A stretch of DNA of 64,000 nt from Lachnospiraceae bacterium. Lineage in GTDB: Bacteria > Bacillota > Clostridia > Lachnospirales > Lachnospiraceae. How positions within the stretch are numbered: the first letter of the stretch is position 1; each line of letters starts with the position of its first letter. This document shows positions 1 to 9,202 of this stretch, piece by piece. The stretch is taken from NCBI GenBank assembly GCA_022483465.1, contig JAKVNF010000003.1:853280-917279 (forward strand), written 5' to 3'. A model generated the notes under the pieces. It saw only the letters and a program-made list of their open reading frames with translations. It was not told the origin of the DNA and searched no databases. Made by a program: the position numbers and the translations under genes.

Positions 1-1
1 G

Positions 2-1348
2 ATGTACAAGCCGATTCCGGGCCGCTTCAAGGACTACATCGCGATGCCCAAGCCCAACGGCTACCAATCGCTCCACACCACGCTGATCGGCAAGACCGGC
101 CAGCCCTTCGAGATCCAGATCCGCACGTTTGAGATGCACCGCGAGGCGGAATACGGTATCGCGGCCCACTGGAAGTACAAGGTGGCCTCCGACGGCAAGC
201 ACATCGACACCAGCGAGCAGGAGAAGCTCACGTGGCTTCGCCAGATCCTCGAGTGGCAGCAGTCCATGTCGGACAACAAGGAGTTCATGAAGCTCTTAAA
301 GAGCGACCTGGACCTGTTCTCCGACAGCGTCTACTGCTTCACCCCCAACGGCGAGGTGAAGAACCTCCCCGCGGGCTCCACGCCGATCGACTTCGCCTAC
401 GCGATTCACTCCGCCGTGGGCAACAAGATGGTGGGTGCCCGGGTCAACGGCAAGCTCGTCAACATCGACTACAAGATCCAGAACGGGGACCGGGTGGAGA
501 TCATCACCTCCCAGAATTCCAAGGGACCGTCCCTGGACTGGCTGAACATCTGCAAGAGCGCCTCCGCCAAGAGCAAGATCAACCAGTGGTTCAAGAAGGA
601 CCAGAAGGAAGAGAACATCATCCGCGGCAAGGAACTCTTTGCCGCCTATCTGAAGACCAAGGGCCTGAACCCGGCAGACCTGGTCCGTCCCGAGTACGAG
701 GCCGTCGTCCTGCAGAAGTACGGCTTCCGGGACTGGGACGCTGTCATGGCGGCCATCGGCCACGGCGGCCTCAAAGAGGGCCAGGTCGTCAACAAGCTCC
801 AGGAGCTGTACGAGAAGGACCACGCCGCCCATCTGACCGACGAGGAGATCCTCGCCCAGGTGGCGGAGAACGCGGGCCACGTGCACCCCGGCAAGGGCTC
901 GCCCATCACCGTGCGGGGCATCCACGACGTGGCGGTCCACTTCGCCCACTGCTGCAACCCGGTGCCCGGGGATGAGATCGTCGGCTTCGTGACACGGGGC
1001 CGGGGCATCACCATCCACCGCACCGACTGCTACAACGTCATGGCACTGCCGGAGAGCGACCGGGCACGGCTCATCGACGCCGAGTGGGAGTCCGGGAACG
1101 AGGACGCCGCCTTCGAGGCGGAGATCTCGATCTACGCCTCCGACCGGGCGGGACTTCTCTCCGATGTGTCCAAGGTCTTCACGGAGCAGAATATCAGCAT
1201 CATCAGCATCAACACGCGGACCAACAAGCAGGGCTTCGCGACCATGAGCGTCTCCTTCCACGTCAGCGGCAGGGAGGAGCTCAACGAGATCGTGAGCCGC
1301 CTGCGGCAGATCCGAAACGTCATCGACATCACCCGGACCAACGGGTGA
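2..1348 (+). CDS. rel: RelA/SpoT-type (p)ppGpp synthetase/hydrolase, C-terminal part
   Basis: This enzyme family makes and degrades the stringent-response alarmone (p)ppGpp in the cytoplasm. The gene is cut by the left window edge, so the methionine at position 2 is internal. The visible part opens inside the synthetase domain (PKPNGYQSLHTTL, then EIQIRT and EYGIAAHWKYK, residues 1-60). A TGS domain follows at about 105-170 (YCFTPNGEVKNLPAGSTPIDFAYAIH). After a helical region comes a Cys/His segment (HFAHCCNPVPGDEI, about 310-345) and a C-terminal ACT domain (about 370-448). The hydrolase domain should lie upstream. Family identity is secure. Whether the hydrolase half is intact cannot be seen. 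A metallo-hydrolase follows after 13 bases, so the two are probably co-transcribed. Confidence 0.95.
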   Translation: MYKPIPGRFKDYIAMPKPNGYQSLHTTLIGKTGQPFEIQIRTFEMHREAEYGIAAHWKYKVASDGKHIDTSEQEKLTWLRQILEWQQSMSDNKEFMKLLKSDLDLFSDSVYCFTPNGEVKNLPAGSTPIDFAYAIHSAVGNKMVGARVNGKLVNIDYKIQNGDRVEIITSQNSKGPSLDWLNICKSASAKSKINQWFKKDQKEENIIRGKELFAAYLKTKGLNPADLVRPEYEAVVLQKYGFRDWDAVMAAIGHGGLKEGQVVNKLQELYEKDHAAHLTDEEILAQVAENAGHVHPGKGSPITVRGIHDVAVHFAHCCNPVPGDEIVGFVTRGRGITIHRTDCYNVMALPESDRARLIDAEWESGNEDAAFEAEISIYASDRAGLLSDVSKVFTEQNISIISINTRTNKQGFATMSVSFHVSGREELNEIVSRLRQIRNVIDITRTNG

Positions 1349-1361
1349 GAAGGGAAGGGCC

Positions 1362-2006
1362 ATGGCAGAGGCAAAGGTGAGCATCGGAGGCTACATCGTC
1401 GGCATGATCCAGACCAACGTCTGGTTTCTCCACCGGGAGGGGCGCTCCGACTGCGTCCTGACCGACCCCGCCGACGAGGGCGCAAAGCTCTACGCGGCGC
1501 TTCAGAAGCAGGGCCTGCAGCTTGCGGCGATCCTGCTCACCCACGGGCACTTTGACCACATCGGGGGGCTCGACGCCCTCCGGAAAGCCTCCGGCGCGAA
1601 GGTCTACGCCTGCGAGAAGGAGGCGCACCTGCTCTCGGATCCCAACGACAACCTCTCCGCCTCCTACCATCGCCCCACCACCGTCAAGCCGGATGTCTGG
1701 GTGCGGGAGGGGGATGTGATCCGGGAGGCCGGCATGGACTTTCGGGTCATCGAGACCCCGGGCCACACCGAGGGGTCCTGCTGCTACTATCTCCAGGACA
1801 CCGGCGCTGCCCCGATCCTCCTTGCGGGGGACACCCTCTTTGAGGAGTCCGTGGGGCGCACCGACATGCCGACGGGCTCCATGAGCGCCCTGGTCCGGAG
1901 TGTGAAGGACAAGCTCTTTGTCCTGCCGGAGGACACCCTCGTCTTTCCCGGCCACGGCCCCACCACCGACATCGGCCATGAGAAGCAGTACAACTGCCTC
2001 GTGTAG
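1362..2006 (+). CDS. MBL-fold metallo-hydrolase, glyoxalase II-like
   Basis: A 214-residue metallo-beta-lactamase-fold protein. The zinc-binding signature THGHFDHIGG is at about residues 63-72, with GHTEGS at about 131, LAGDTLF at about 150 and FPGHGPTT near the C-terminus. Together these are the metal ligands of the glyoxalase II-like branch. It is shorter than true glyoxalase II and lacks the C-terminal substrate domain, so the substrate is unknown; related proteins hydrolyse thioesters. The start follows a purine-rich ribosome site (AGAAGGGAAGGG). It sits between rel and hemZ. Confidence 0.88.
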   Translation: MAEAKVSIGGYIVGMIQTNVWFLHREGRSDCVLTDPADEGAKLYAALQKQGLQLAAILLTHGHFDHIGGLDALRKASGAKVYACEKEAHLLSDPNDNLSASYHRPTTVKPDVWVREGDVIREAGMDFRVIETPGHTEGSCCYYLQDTGAAPILLAGDTLFEESVGRTDMPTGSMSALVRSVKDKLFVLPEDTLVFPGHGPTTDIGHEKQYNCLV

Positions 2007-2022
2007 CAATCAGAAACAGCCA

Positions 2023-2093
2023 GGACAGGTCCATAAAAGGCAAGTCGCACCCCGGCACCCCGGGATGCGGCTTTTGCGCGTCCGGACCTGTCC
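2023..2093 (+). promoter_or_regulatory. structured leader upstream of hemZ
   Basis: Two perfect 10-base complementary arms, GGACAGGTCC (2023-2032) and GGACCTGTCC (2084-2093), enclose about 50 bases. The interior can itself form an AAAAG/CTTTT stem and a GC-rich CCCCGG/CCGGG hairpin. The structure ends two bases before the hemZ ribosome site (GGGAGG, 2096-2101). No T-run follows, so it is not a simple terminator. A cis-acting regulatory RNA is inferred; I do not recognise the class. Confidence 0.45.
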
Positions 2094-2108
2094 CATGGGA
2101 GGTACCTT

Positions 2109-3620
2109 ATGTACATCTGTATGGAAAACCGGGATCTCTACCGCTATGAGGTCCACTCGCTCATCAAGGCCTTCTACCCCCGGGAGGAGGTGAAGGTGCT
2201 GGTCGAGGGGGATCCCCATGGGGAGAAGATCCTGCGGGAAAATCCCGATATCGCCATGCGCCTTGCCTTTGCGCCGGAGGGGATCACCCTGACCCTCGCC
2301 AGGGAGGACAGAACCTTTTTCAAGCAGGCCGCCCCGGGGACCGATGATGCGGTCAAGGGCCCTGCCTGCAAGGAGGACGTCAAGCACCTGCTCTACGACA
2401 GCCTGCGGGAGGTGACCGGGCAGGATCTTCCCTGGGGAGACCTCATCGGAATCCGCCCCACCAAGATCGCAACCGCGGCCCTGCAGGAGGGGCTCTCGGA
2501 CGAGGAAACCGTCCAAAGGATGATGGAGGAGCACCGCTGCTCGAAGGAAAAGGCAGAGCTCTCCGTCGGCATCGCCAAACGGGAACGGGAGATTCTCGAC
2601 TCCCTCCACCACGGGGACGACGGGTACAGCCTCTACATCGGCATCCCGTTCTGTCCGACGACCTGCCTCTATTGCAGCTTCCCCTCCTTCAACCTGGACC
2701 TCTGGAAGGACAGGACGGGAGAGTACCTCGACTGCCTCGAGAGGGAGATGGAAGCGGGGGCGAAGATCATGGCGGGCAAGCACCTCGACACCGTCTACAT
2801 CGGGGGCGGCACCCCGACATCGCTCTCTGCCAAAGAGCTGGACCGCCTCCTTGGCGGCATCGAGCGGCATTTTGACCTCTCGGAGTTGACGGAGTTCACG
2901 GTGGAGGCCGGGCGCCCGGACAGCATCACGAAGGACAAGCTGGAAGCCCTGGCCGCCCACCAGGTGACAAGGATCAGCGTGAACCCCCAGACCATGAACG
3001 AGAAGACCCTGCGCGTCATCGGAAGGGCCCACACGGTGCAGCAGACCGTCGATGCCTTCCAGCTGGCAAGGTCCCTTGGCTTTTCCAATATCAATATGGA
3101 CATCATCCTGGGCCTTCCCGGCGAGGGAGAGGAGGAGGTGCGCCACACCCTGGAGGAGGTCAGAAAGCTCCATCCCGACTCCCTGACGGTCCACAGCCTT
3201 GCGATCAAGCGGGCCTCCCGGCTTCGCCGCATCATCGACGAGAAGGGATATCCGGTCCTTCTCAATACGAAGGAGATGATGGACCTTGCCGCGGACGCCG
3301 CCGCAGAAATGGGCATGGTCCCCTACTACCTCTACCGCCAGAAGAACATGTCCGGCAACTTCGAGAACACGGGCTTTGCGGTGCCGGGCAAGTACGGGAT
3401 CTACAACATCGCCATCATCGAGGAGTGCCAGTCGATCCTCGCCCTGGGCGCAGGCTCCATCTCCAAGCGGGCCCTGCCGGGCGAAGGCGGCAGGGGTCTT
3501 CGCCTCGAGCGCTGCGACAACGCCAAGGAAGTGGACGTCTACATGGCCAACCTGGACGAGATGATCCGCCGCAAACAGGCCCTCTGGGGAGCGGCGCCAG
3601 ATGCGCCATTAACTGAATAA
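2109..3620 (+). CDS. hemZ: coproporphyrinogen dehydrogenase HemZ (radical SAM)
   Basis: A radical-SAM enzyme of 503 residues related to HemN. It is thought to carry out oxygen-independent oxidative decarboxylation of coproporphyrinogen in haem synthesis. The iron-sulfur motif is CPTTCLYC, with cysteines at 182, 186 and 189. GGGTPTSL (about 235) and the LGLPGE stretch (about 333) are typical of the HemN/HemZ family. The roughly 170-residue N-terminal extension before the radical-SAM core fits HemZ rather than HemN. The start at 2109 has GGGAGG seven bases upstream; an in-frame ATG at 2121 is the alternative. The function of HemZ proteins is less well established than that of HemN. Confidence 0.88.
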   Translation: MYICMENRDLYRYEVHSLIKAFYPREEVKVLVEGDPHGEKILRENPDIAMRLAFAPEGITLTLAREDRTFFKQAAPGTDDAVKGPACKEDVKHLLYDSLREVTGQDLPWGDLIGIRPTKIATAALQEGLSDEETVQRMMEEHRCSKEKAELSVGIAKREREILDSLHHGDDGYSLYIGIPFCPTTCLYCSFPSFNLDLWKDRTGEYLDCLEREMEAGAKIMAGKHLDTVYIGGGTPTSLSAKELDRLLGGIERHFDLSELTEFTVEAGRPDSITKDKLEALAAHQVTRISVNPQTMNEKTLRVIGRAHTVQQTVDAFQLARSLGFSNINMDIILGLPGEGEEEVRHTLEEVRKLHPDSLTVHSLAIKRASRLRRIIDEKGYPVLLNTKEMMDLAADAAAEMGMVPYYLYRQKNMSGNFENTGFAVPGKYGIYNIAIIEECQSILALGAGSISKRALPGEGGRGLRLERCDNAKEVDVYMANLDEMIRRKQALWGAAPDAPLTE

Positions 3621-3673
3621 AGTGTTGCAACAGTATTGACTTTTTGAAGAATCACGACAAGATAATTCAAACG

Positions 3674-3702
3674 TTGCATGAACTTTGCAAAATTGGTATA
3701 TT
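3674..3702 (+). promoter_or_regulatory. promoter, distal to topA
   Basis: TTGCAT (3674-3679), a 17-base spacer and TATATT (3697-3702). Transcription would begin near 3709, about 250 bases upstream of the topA start, so it either makes a long leader or a separate small RNA. Confidence 0.5.
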
Positions 3703-3878
3703 GATAGTGCAGACCGCGCCGGAGCGCACCGGAAGGGCCCCCGTTTTGGGACCCGTTGGAGATTCCGGGAAAACCATTTCACTTCTCTGTCCCCGATCGG
3801 GGAGGAGACATCCCCCGGTCATTCGGCTTTGTGCATGAAAACCTTTGCAAAAAAAAGCGTGAATTGTCTGTTTTTTGC

Positions 3879-3907
3879 TTGCACAAATCTGCTCTTTAAG
3901 ATATGCT
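3879..3907 (+). promoter_or_regulatory. promoter, proximal to topA
   Basis: TTGCAC (3879-3884), a 17-base spacer and TATGCT (3902-3907), about 50 bases ahead of the topA start codon. Confidence 0.5.
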
Positions 3908-3958
3908 AGTGTCCGCATTAAGCGGACCATCCGCATTCTTACCGATAAGGAGATTTCC

Positions 3959-6097
3959 ATGGCTAAATACCTGGTAATCGTGGAGTCACCTGCCAAGGTG
4001 AAAACCATCAAGAAGTTCCTTGGCCCCAAGTATGACGTGGCCGCCAGCCAGGGTCACGTGCGGGACCTTCCGAAGTCCCGGATGGGCATCGACATTGAGC
4101 ACGATTACGAACCACAGTACATCACCATCCGCGGGAAGGGCGACCTTCTCGCTGATCTTCGGCGCAGAGCCAAAAAAGCGGACCGGGTCTATCTCGCAAC
4201 GGACCCTGACCGCGAGGGAGAGGCCATCTCCTGGCACCTGATGGCAGCCCTCAAGCTGGACCCGGAAAAGGTCAGCCGCATCACCTTCAATGAGATCACA
4301 AAGAGTGCCGTCACCGAGTCCCTCAAGCACCCCCGGGACATCGACATGAACCTGGTGGACGCCCAGCAGGCAAGACGCGTCCTCGACCGGATGGTCGGAT
4401 ACGAGATCTCCCCGCTTCTCTGGAAAAAGGTCAAGCGGGGCCTCTCCGCGGGGCGCGTCCAGTCAGTCGCGCTGCGCATGATCGCAGACCGGGAGGAGGA
4501 GATCTCCTCCTTTATCCCCGAGGAGTACTGGACCCTGGATGCGGTGCTGGATGCCTCCGGCGAGAAAAAGCCCATCACCGCCCACTACGCGGGACCGGCT
4601 GACAAGAGCAAGGATGCCGGGATCAAGAACAGCGCCGAGGCAGAGGCGCTCCGGAAGGCCCTGCAGGGCGCTTCCTATGAGATCTCGGAGATCAAGACCA
4701 GCACCAGGGAGCGCAAATCGCCGCTTCCCTTCACCACCTCCACGCTCCAGCAGGAGGCCAGCAAGGCGCTGAACTTCTCCACCCAGAAGACTATGCGCAT
4801 CGCCCAGCAGCTCTATGAGGGCATTGAGCTCAAGGGCCAGGGCTCGGTGGGTATCATCACCTACTTGAGAACCGACTCGACGCGCATCTCCGAGGAGGCC
4901 ATGGCGGCTTCCTCCGACTACATTCAGACGACCTACGGGGCAGAGTACTTGGGCCCCGCACAGCAGAAGAAGACCTCCGCGAAGATCCAGGACGCCCACG
5001 AGGCGATCCGCCCGACGGACATCGCGAGGACCCCGGATTCCATCAAGGACTCCCTGGACCGTGACCAGTACCGGCTCTACAAGCTGATCTGGAAGCGCTT
5101 TGTGGCGAGCCGGATGGCCGGGGCAAAGATTGAGACCACCCAGGTGCGGATCACCGCCACCGCGGCGGACCACACCGCCTACCTCTTCACCCTGCCCTGT
5201 TCGCGGATTGCCTTCGACGGCTTTCTGAAGGTCTACGCGCCGGCGGACGAGGAGGAGAAGGACACCGTCCAGGTGAAGGGCCTGACAAAGGACACGGTGC
5301 TCTCCCTCGAGAAGCTCGAGGCAAAGCAGCACTTCACCCAGCCCGTCGCCCACTACACCGAGGCCTCCCTCGTCCACGCACTGGAGGAGCAGGGGATCGG
5401 CCGGCCCTCTACCTACGCGCCGACCATCACGACGATCCTGTCCCGCCACTACGTGACCAAGGAGAACAAGAACCTGTACATGACCGAGCTCGGCGAGGCC
5501 GTGAACGGAATCATGAAGAAGGAATTCCCCTCCATCGTGGATCCCGGCTTTACCGCCAACCTGGAATCTCTCCTGGACGGCGTGGCCGGCGGCACCGTGA
5601 AGTGGAAGACCGTCATCGAGAACTTCTACCCGGATCTGGACGAGGCCGTCCAGCGGGCCAGCAAGGAGCTGGAGAAGATCACGATTCAGGACGAGGTGAC
5701 CGACGAGATCTGCGAGAAGTGCGGCCGCCACATGGTCATCAAGTACGGTCCCCACGGAAAGTTCCTGGCCTGCCCGGGATTTCCGGAGTGCCGCAACACC
5801 AAGCCCTATTTCGAGAAGATCGGCGTCGCCTGCCCCAAGTGCGGCAAGGACATCGTCATCAAGAAGACCCGGAAGGGGCGCAAGTACTACGGGTGCATGG
5901 GCAATCCCGAGTGCGACTTCATGACCTGGTCCCGCCCCGTCAACATCCGCTGCCCGAAGTGCGGCAGCATCATGCTGGAGAAGGGCAGCAAGCTAATCTG
6001 CTACAACGAGGACTGCGGCTACGTGATGAACAAGAGCGACGTCCCCAAGGAAGAGGAAACTGCCGCGGCAGGAGATTCCGCCGCGAAAGAAGCATAA
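3959..6097 (+). CDS. topA: DNA topoisomerase I
   Basis: Type IA topoisomerase that relaxes negative supercoils by transient single-strand cleavage. The start at 3959 is chosen because AAGGAGAT lies just upstream and the protein then begins MAKYLVIVESPAKVKTI, the family's usual opening of the TOPRIM domain; an open frame continues upstream without support. The acidic TOPRIM residues are seen in ATDPDREGEAISWH. The catalytic tyrosine is Y302 in IITYLRTDSTRIS. Three C-terminal four-cysteine zinc motifs follow (CEKCG...CPGFPEC, CPKCG...CMGNPEC, CPKCG...CYNEDC). At 712 residues it is a normal, complete bacterial TopA. Confidence 0.97.
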   Translation: MAKYLVIVESPAKVKTIKKFLGPKYDVAASQGHVRDLPKSRMGIDIEHDYEPQYITIRGKGDLLADLRRRAKKADRVYLATDPDREGEAISWHLMAALKLDPEKVSRITFNEITKSAVTESLKHPRDIDMNLVDAQQARRVLDRMVGYEISPLLWKKVKRGLSAGRVQSVALRMIADREEEISSFIPEEYWTLDAVLDASGEKKPITAHYAGPADKSKDAGIKNSAEAEALRKALQGASYEISEIKTSTRERKSPLPFTTSTLQQEASKALNFSTQKTMRIAQQLYEGIELKGQGSVGIITYLRTDSTRISEEAMAASSDYIQTTYGAEYLGPAQQKKTSAKIQDAHEAIRPTDIARTPDSIKDSLDRDQYRLYKLIWKRFVASRMAGAKIETTQVRITATAADHTAYLFTLPCSRIAFDGFLKVYAPADEEEKDTVQVKGLTKDTVLSLEKLEAKQHFTQPVAHYTEASLVHALEEQGIGRPSTYAPTITTILSRHYVTKENKNLYMTELGEAVNGIMKKEFPSIVDPGFTANLESLLDGVAGGTVKWKTVIENFYPDLDEAVQRASKELEKITIQDEVTDEICEKCGRHMVIKYGPHGKFLACPGFPECRNTKPYFEKIGVACPKCGKDIVIKKTRKGRKYYGCMGNPECDFMTWSRPVNIRCPKCGSIMLEKGSKLICYNEDCGYVMNKSDVPKEEETAAAGDSAAKEA

Positions 6098-6174
6098 ATC
6101 AATCAACCGGGAAACCCACCAGGGCAGCAGCAAGCGCCCCGGCACAACGTGAACCAAGATAGAGAGGTTAGGAA

Positions 6175-6978
6175 ATGAGTACGAACCAGAGCAACGTTCA
6201 ATTACTGGACAAGACAAGAAAGATCGAAAAACTGCTGCACAACAACCACACCGGGAAGGTCGTCTTCAACGACATCTGTCTCGTCCTGAGCGACATCCTC
6301 GACTCCGATGTGCTGGTCCTCTCCCGCAAGGGCAAGGTCCTGGGCGTGGCAGAGAAACCCGCTGAGGAGATCGCCCCGATCCAGGCCATGATGAAGGACA
6401 ACCTGGGCGAGTTCATCGACGGCGCCCTGAACGAGCGGCTCCTTTCCGTCCTCTCCACCAACGAGAACTTAAACCTCACGACCCTGGGCTTTGACGGCGA
6501 GGATGCCCGCCACAACGTGATCATCAGCCCCATCGAAATCGCCGGTGAGCGCCTCGGAACGGTCTTCATCTACAACTCCGGCCGCTCCTATGAGATCGAT
6601 GACATCATCATCTGCGAGTACGGCACCACCGTGGTGGGCCTGGAGATGCTGCGCGCCGTGTCCGAGGAGTCCGCAGAGGAGAACCGCAAGACCGCGATCG
6701 TCAAGAGCGCCATCTCCACTCTTTCCTACACGGAGATTCAGGCCATCCTCCACATCTTCGAGGAGATGGACGGCAAGAAGGAGGGGATCCTCGTTGCCTC
6801 CAAGATCGCCGACAAGGCGGGCATCACCCGCTCCGTCATCGTCAATGCCCTGCGCAAGTTTGAGTCCGCAGGCGTCATCGAGTCCCGGAGCTCCGGCATG
6901 AAGGGAACCTACATCAAGGTTCTCAACGATGCCGTCTACAAGGAGCTGGATGAGATGCGCGACAAGGTCTTCGCCTGA
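6175..6978 (+). CDS. codY: GTP- and branched-chain amino acid-sensing repressor CodY
   Basis: CodY is a global regulator of Firmicutes that binds DNA when GTP and branched-chain amino acids are plentiful, linking nutrient state to metabolism and virulence. The 267-residue product has the N-terminal GAF-type ligand domain (about 1-155, LLDKTRKIEKLLHNN near the start). A C-terminal winged helix-turn-helix (about 200-260) includes SKIADKAGITRSVIVNALRK and the following wing. It is followed by a strong terminator. The stringent-response gene rel lies 5 kb upstream; both systems are linked through the GTP pool. Confidence 0.96.
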   Translation: MSTNQSNVQLLDKTRKIEKLLHNNHTGKVVFNDICLVLSDILDSDVLVLSRKGKVLGVAEKPAEEIAPIQAMMKDNLGEFIDGALNERLLSVLSTNENLNLTTLGFDGEDARHNVIISPIEIAGERLGTVFIYNSGRSYEIDDIIICEYGTTVVGLEMLRAVSEESAEENRKTAIVKSAISTLSYTEIQAILHIFEEMDGKKEGILVASKIADKAGITRSVIVNALRKFESAGVIESRSSGMKGTYIKVLNDAVYKELDEMRDKVFA

Positions 6979-6998
6979 GTTCCTGACCGCGAAGGACA

Positions 6999-7045
6999 TC
7001 TCCCCCGCACGCAGCCGCAATTCGGGCTTGCATGCGGGGGATTTT
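6999..7045 (+). terminator. terminator after codY
   Basis: TCCCCCGCA (7001-7009) pairs with TGCGGGGGA (about 7033-7041), followed by TTTTGTG. The descending arm adjoins the -35 of the rpsB promoter. Confidence 0.8.
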
Positions 7046-7057
7046 GTGTGCTAGAAT
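7028..7057 (+). promoter_or_regulatory. rpsB-tsf promoter
   Basis: TTGCAT (7028-7033), an 18-base spacer and TAGAAT (7052-7057) with an upstream TG (extended -10, TGCTAGAAT). It overlaps the codY terminator and gives a leader of about 170 bases before rpsB. Confidence 0.65.
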
Positions 7058-7232
7058 ACACAGGCTGTGCAGACAGCGCAGTGAAACGGACACACCCAAA
7101 TTACCACATATTCCCAGCAGGTGCCGTTGCCCCGAGACGGGGTGGCATGGTCCGAAAGCCGGCCGATGGCCGACTCTGCGAAAGGAGTATGGAAGGCCGG
7201 TCAACCCGGCACAAAACAAACGGAGGTTTATT

Positions 7233-8012
7233 ATGAGCGTAGTAACCATGAAAGAACTGCTGGAAGCAGGCGTGCACTTCGGTCACCAGACCCGCCGCTG
7301 GAACCCCAAGATGGCTCCTTACATCTTCACGGAGCGCAACGGGATCCACATCATCGATCTGCAGAAGTCCGTGGTCAAGGTAGACGAGGCCTACAAGGCA
7401 GTCTTCGAGATCGCTGAGCAGGGCGGCACCATCCTGTTCGTCGGCACCAAGAAGCAGGCACAGGATGCGGTCAAGGCTGAGGCCGAGAGATGCGGCATGT
7501 ACTATGTCAACCAGAGATGGCTCGGCGGCATGCTGACCAACTTCCGCACCATCCAGTCCCGCATTGAGCGTCTCAACAAGATCAACCAGATGGAGCAGGA
7601 CGGCACCTTCGATGTCCTTCCCAAGAAGGAAGTTGCCAAGCTCAAGAAGGAGCAGGACAAGCTCGAGAAGAACATCGGCGGCATCAAGACCATGGAGCAC
7701 ATCCCGGATGCCATCTTCGTCATCGATCCCAAGAAGGAGAAGATCTGCGTCCGCGAGGCACATGCCCTGGGCATCACCCTCATCGGCATTGCAGATACCA
7801 ACTGCGATCCGGATGAGCTCGATTACATCATCCCCGGCAACGACGACGCCATCCGCGCCGTGAAGCTCCTCTGCTCCAAGATGGCAGACGCTGTCATCGA
7901 GGCAAAGCAGGGCGAGGAGAACACCAATGCAGCAGATGCAGCCAGCCAGGACGCTCTGGCCGCTGAGTCCGCAGCCGCAGAGGCAGAGCAGGCAGCAGAG
8001 GGAACCGTCTGA
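7233..8012 (+). CDS. rpsB: 30S ribosomal protein S2
   Basis: Small-subunit protein S2, needed for late 30S assembly and S1 docking. The protein opens [20 protein letters not shown], the canonical S2 start, with GGAGG at 7222-7226; an upstream in-frame extension has no support. [22 protein letters not shown] and the [10 protein letters not shown] signature are all present. At 259 residues it has an Ala/Glu-rich C-terminal tail. It is followed by tsf after 43 bases, the usual rpsB-tsf operon. Confidence 0.97.
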   Translation: MSVVTMKELLEAGVHFGHQTRRWNPKMAPYIFTERNGIHIIDLQKSVVKVDEAYKAVFEIAEQGGTILFVGTKKQAQDAVKAEAERCGMYYVNQRWLGGMLTNFRTIQSRIERLNKINQMEQDGTFDVLPKKEVAKLKKEQDKLEKNIGGIKTMEHIPDAIFVIDPKKEKICVREAHALGITLIGIADTNCDPDELDYIIPGNDDAIRAVKLLCSKMADAVIEAKQGEENTNAADAASQDALAAESAAAEAEQAAEGTV

Positions 8013-8055
8013 GTTCCCACAGGAACACTAACCCATTTGTAAGGAGGACGAACCC

Positions 8056-9003
8056 ATGGCAATCACAGCAGCTCAGGTCAAGCAGTTAAGAGAGCTCACC
8101 GGTGCAGGCATCATGGAGTGCAAGAAGGCACTGACCAAGACCAACGGCGATATCGACGCCGCTGTCGAGGAACTCCGGAAGGCCGGCGCCGCAAAGGCAG
8201 AGAAGAAGGCAAACCGTATCGCAGCAGAGGGTCTCTGCTACGTTTCCCAGAAGAATGAGAAGGAGGCAGCTGTCGTCGAGGTCAACTCCGAGACCGACTT
8301 CGTCGCTTCCAACGCAAAGTTCCAGGCCTTTGTGCAGAAGGTCGCAGATGCCGCCGTGGAGACCAAGGCGACTGATCTTGAGGGCTTCCTGGCCGACAAG
8401 TGGCCGGAGGATCCTTCGGAGACCGTCAAGGACGCGCTCGTCAACATGATCGCCGTCATCTCCGAGAAGCTCTCCATCCGCAGATTCGAAAAGGTTACCG
8501 CCGAGAACGGCATCGTCGCCTCCTATGTCCATGGCGGCGGCAGAATCGCTGTCCTGGTGGAGGCTGACACCGATGTCGTCAACGACGAGATCAAGGAGGC
8601 AGTCCGGAACGTGGCCATGCAGGTCGCTGCCCTGTCCCCGAAGTATGTCCGCGCTGAGGAGATTCCGCAGGCTGACCGCGACCACGAGAAGGAGATTCTC
8701 ATGGCCCAGGCCGTCAATGAGAACAATGCCCTTCCCGAGGAGAAGAGAAAGCCCGAGGCCATTCTCGAGAAGATGCTCATCGGAAGACTGAACAAGGAGT
8801 TCAAGGAGGTCTGCCTGGACGACCAGATCTACGTCAAGGCAGAGGACGGAAAGCAGTCCGTCAAGCAGTACCTCGATGCCGTCGGCAAGAAGAACGGCGC
8901 CAAGATCTCCATCCGGAGATTTGTCCGCTTTGAGACCGGCGAGGGCATGGAGAAGAGAGAAGAGAACTTCGCAGAGGAGGTTATGTCCCAGATCAAGCAC
9001 TGA
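8056..9003 (+). CDS. tsf: elongation factor Ts
   Basis: Guanine-nucleotide exchange factor for EF-Tu. The N-terminal UBA-like domain is seen as VKQLRELTGAGIMECKKAL (residues 8-26). The core signature NSETDFVASN (about residues 76-85) contains the TDFV motif that contacts EF-Tu. The start has AAGGAGGA upstream (8041-8048). At 315 residues the length is normal. It is co-transcribed with rpsB and ends at a clear terminator. Confidence 0.97.
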   Translation: MAITAAQVKQLRELTGAGIMECKKALTKTNGDIDAAVEELRKAGAAKAEKKANRIAAEGLCYVSQKNEKEAAVVEVNSETDFVASNAKFQAFVQKVADAAVETKATDLEGFLADKWPEDPSETVKDALVNMIAVISEKLSIRRFEKVTAENGIVASYVHGGGRIAVLVEADTDVVNDEIKEAVRNVAMQVAALSPKYVRAEEIPQADRDHEKEILMAQAVNENNALPEEKRKPEAILEKMLIGRLNKEFKEVCLDDQIYVKAEDGKQSVKQYLDAVGKKNGAKISIRRFVRFETGEGMEKREENFAEEVMSQIKH

Positions 9004-9032
9004 TCGGGGCTGCCACAGCGAAGGATCATCAG

Positions 9033-9068
9033 ACGGACGCGCGGAGGCACCGCTGCGTCCGTTTTTCG
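9033..9068 (+). terminator. terminator after tsf
   Basis: ACGGACGC (9033-9040) pairs with GCGTCCGT (9055-9062), followed by a T-rich run. Confidence 0.85.
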
Positions 9069-9202
9069 TTCTCCTCTAAACTTTCTGTGAAATCCTCCGG
9101 TCCCCGGTACCATCCAGGGAAAAGATCGCATACAATATACCTGCCGGATCCCTCCGGCATGCGAACCGGGTGAAGAGGCGCTTCATCCGGACAAGGAGTG
9201 AA

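Larger units (their letters stand above)
3621..3958 (+). other. 338-base gap between hemZ and topA with several promoter-like signals
   Basis: No credible gene. Three sigma-70-like promoters pointing toward topA can be read: TTGACT(3636)-19-GATAAT(3661), TTGCAT(3674)-17-TATATT(3697) and TTGCAC(3879)-17-TATGCT(3902). Between the second and third lie about 175 bases with CCCCGATCGGGG and other GC-rich pairing. This could be a long topA leader or a small RNA gene. No family was recognised. Confidence 0.5.

Noticed and set aside
3875..3958. Longer topA start
   Set aside because: It overlaps the promoter and lacks a ribosome site; the family N-terminus begins at 3959.
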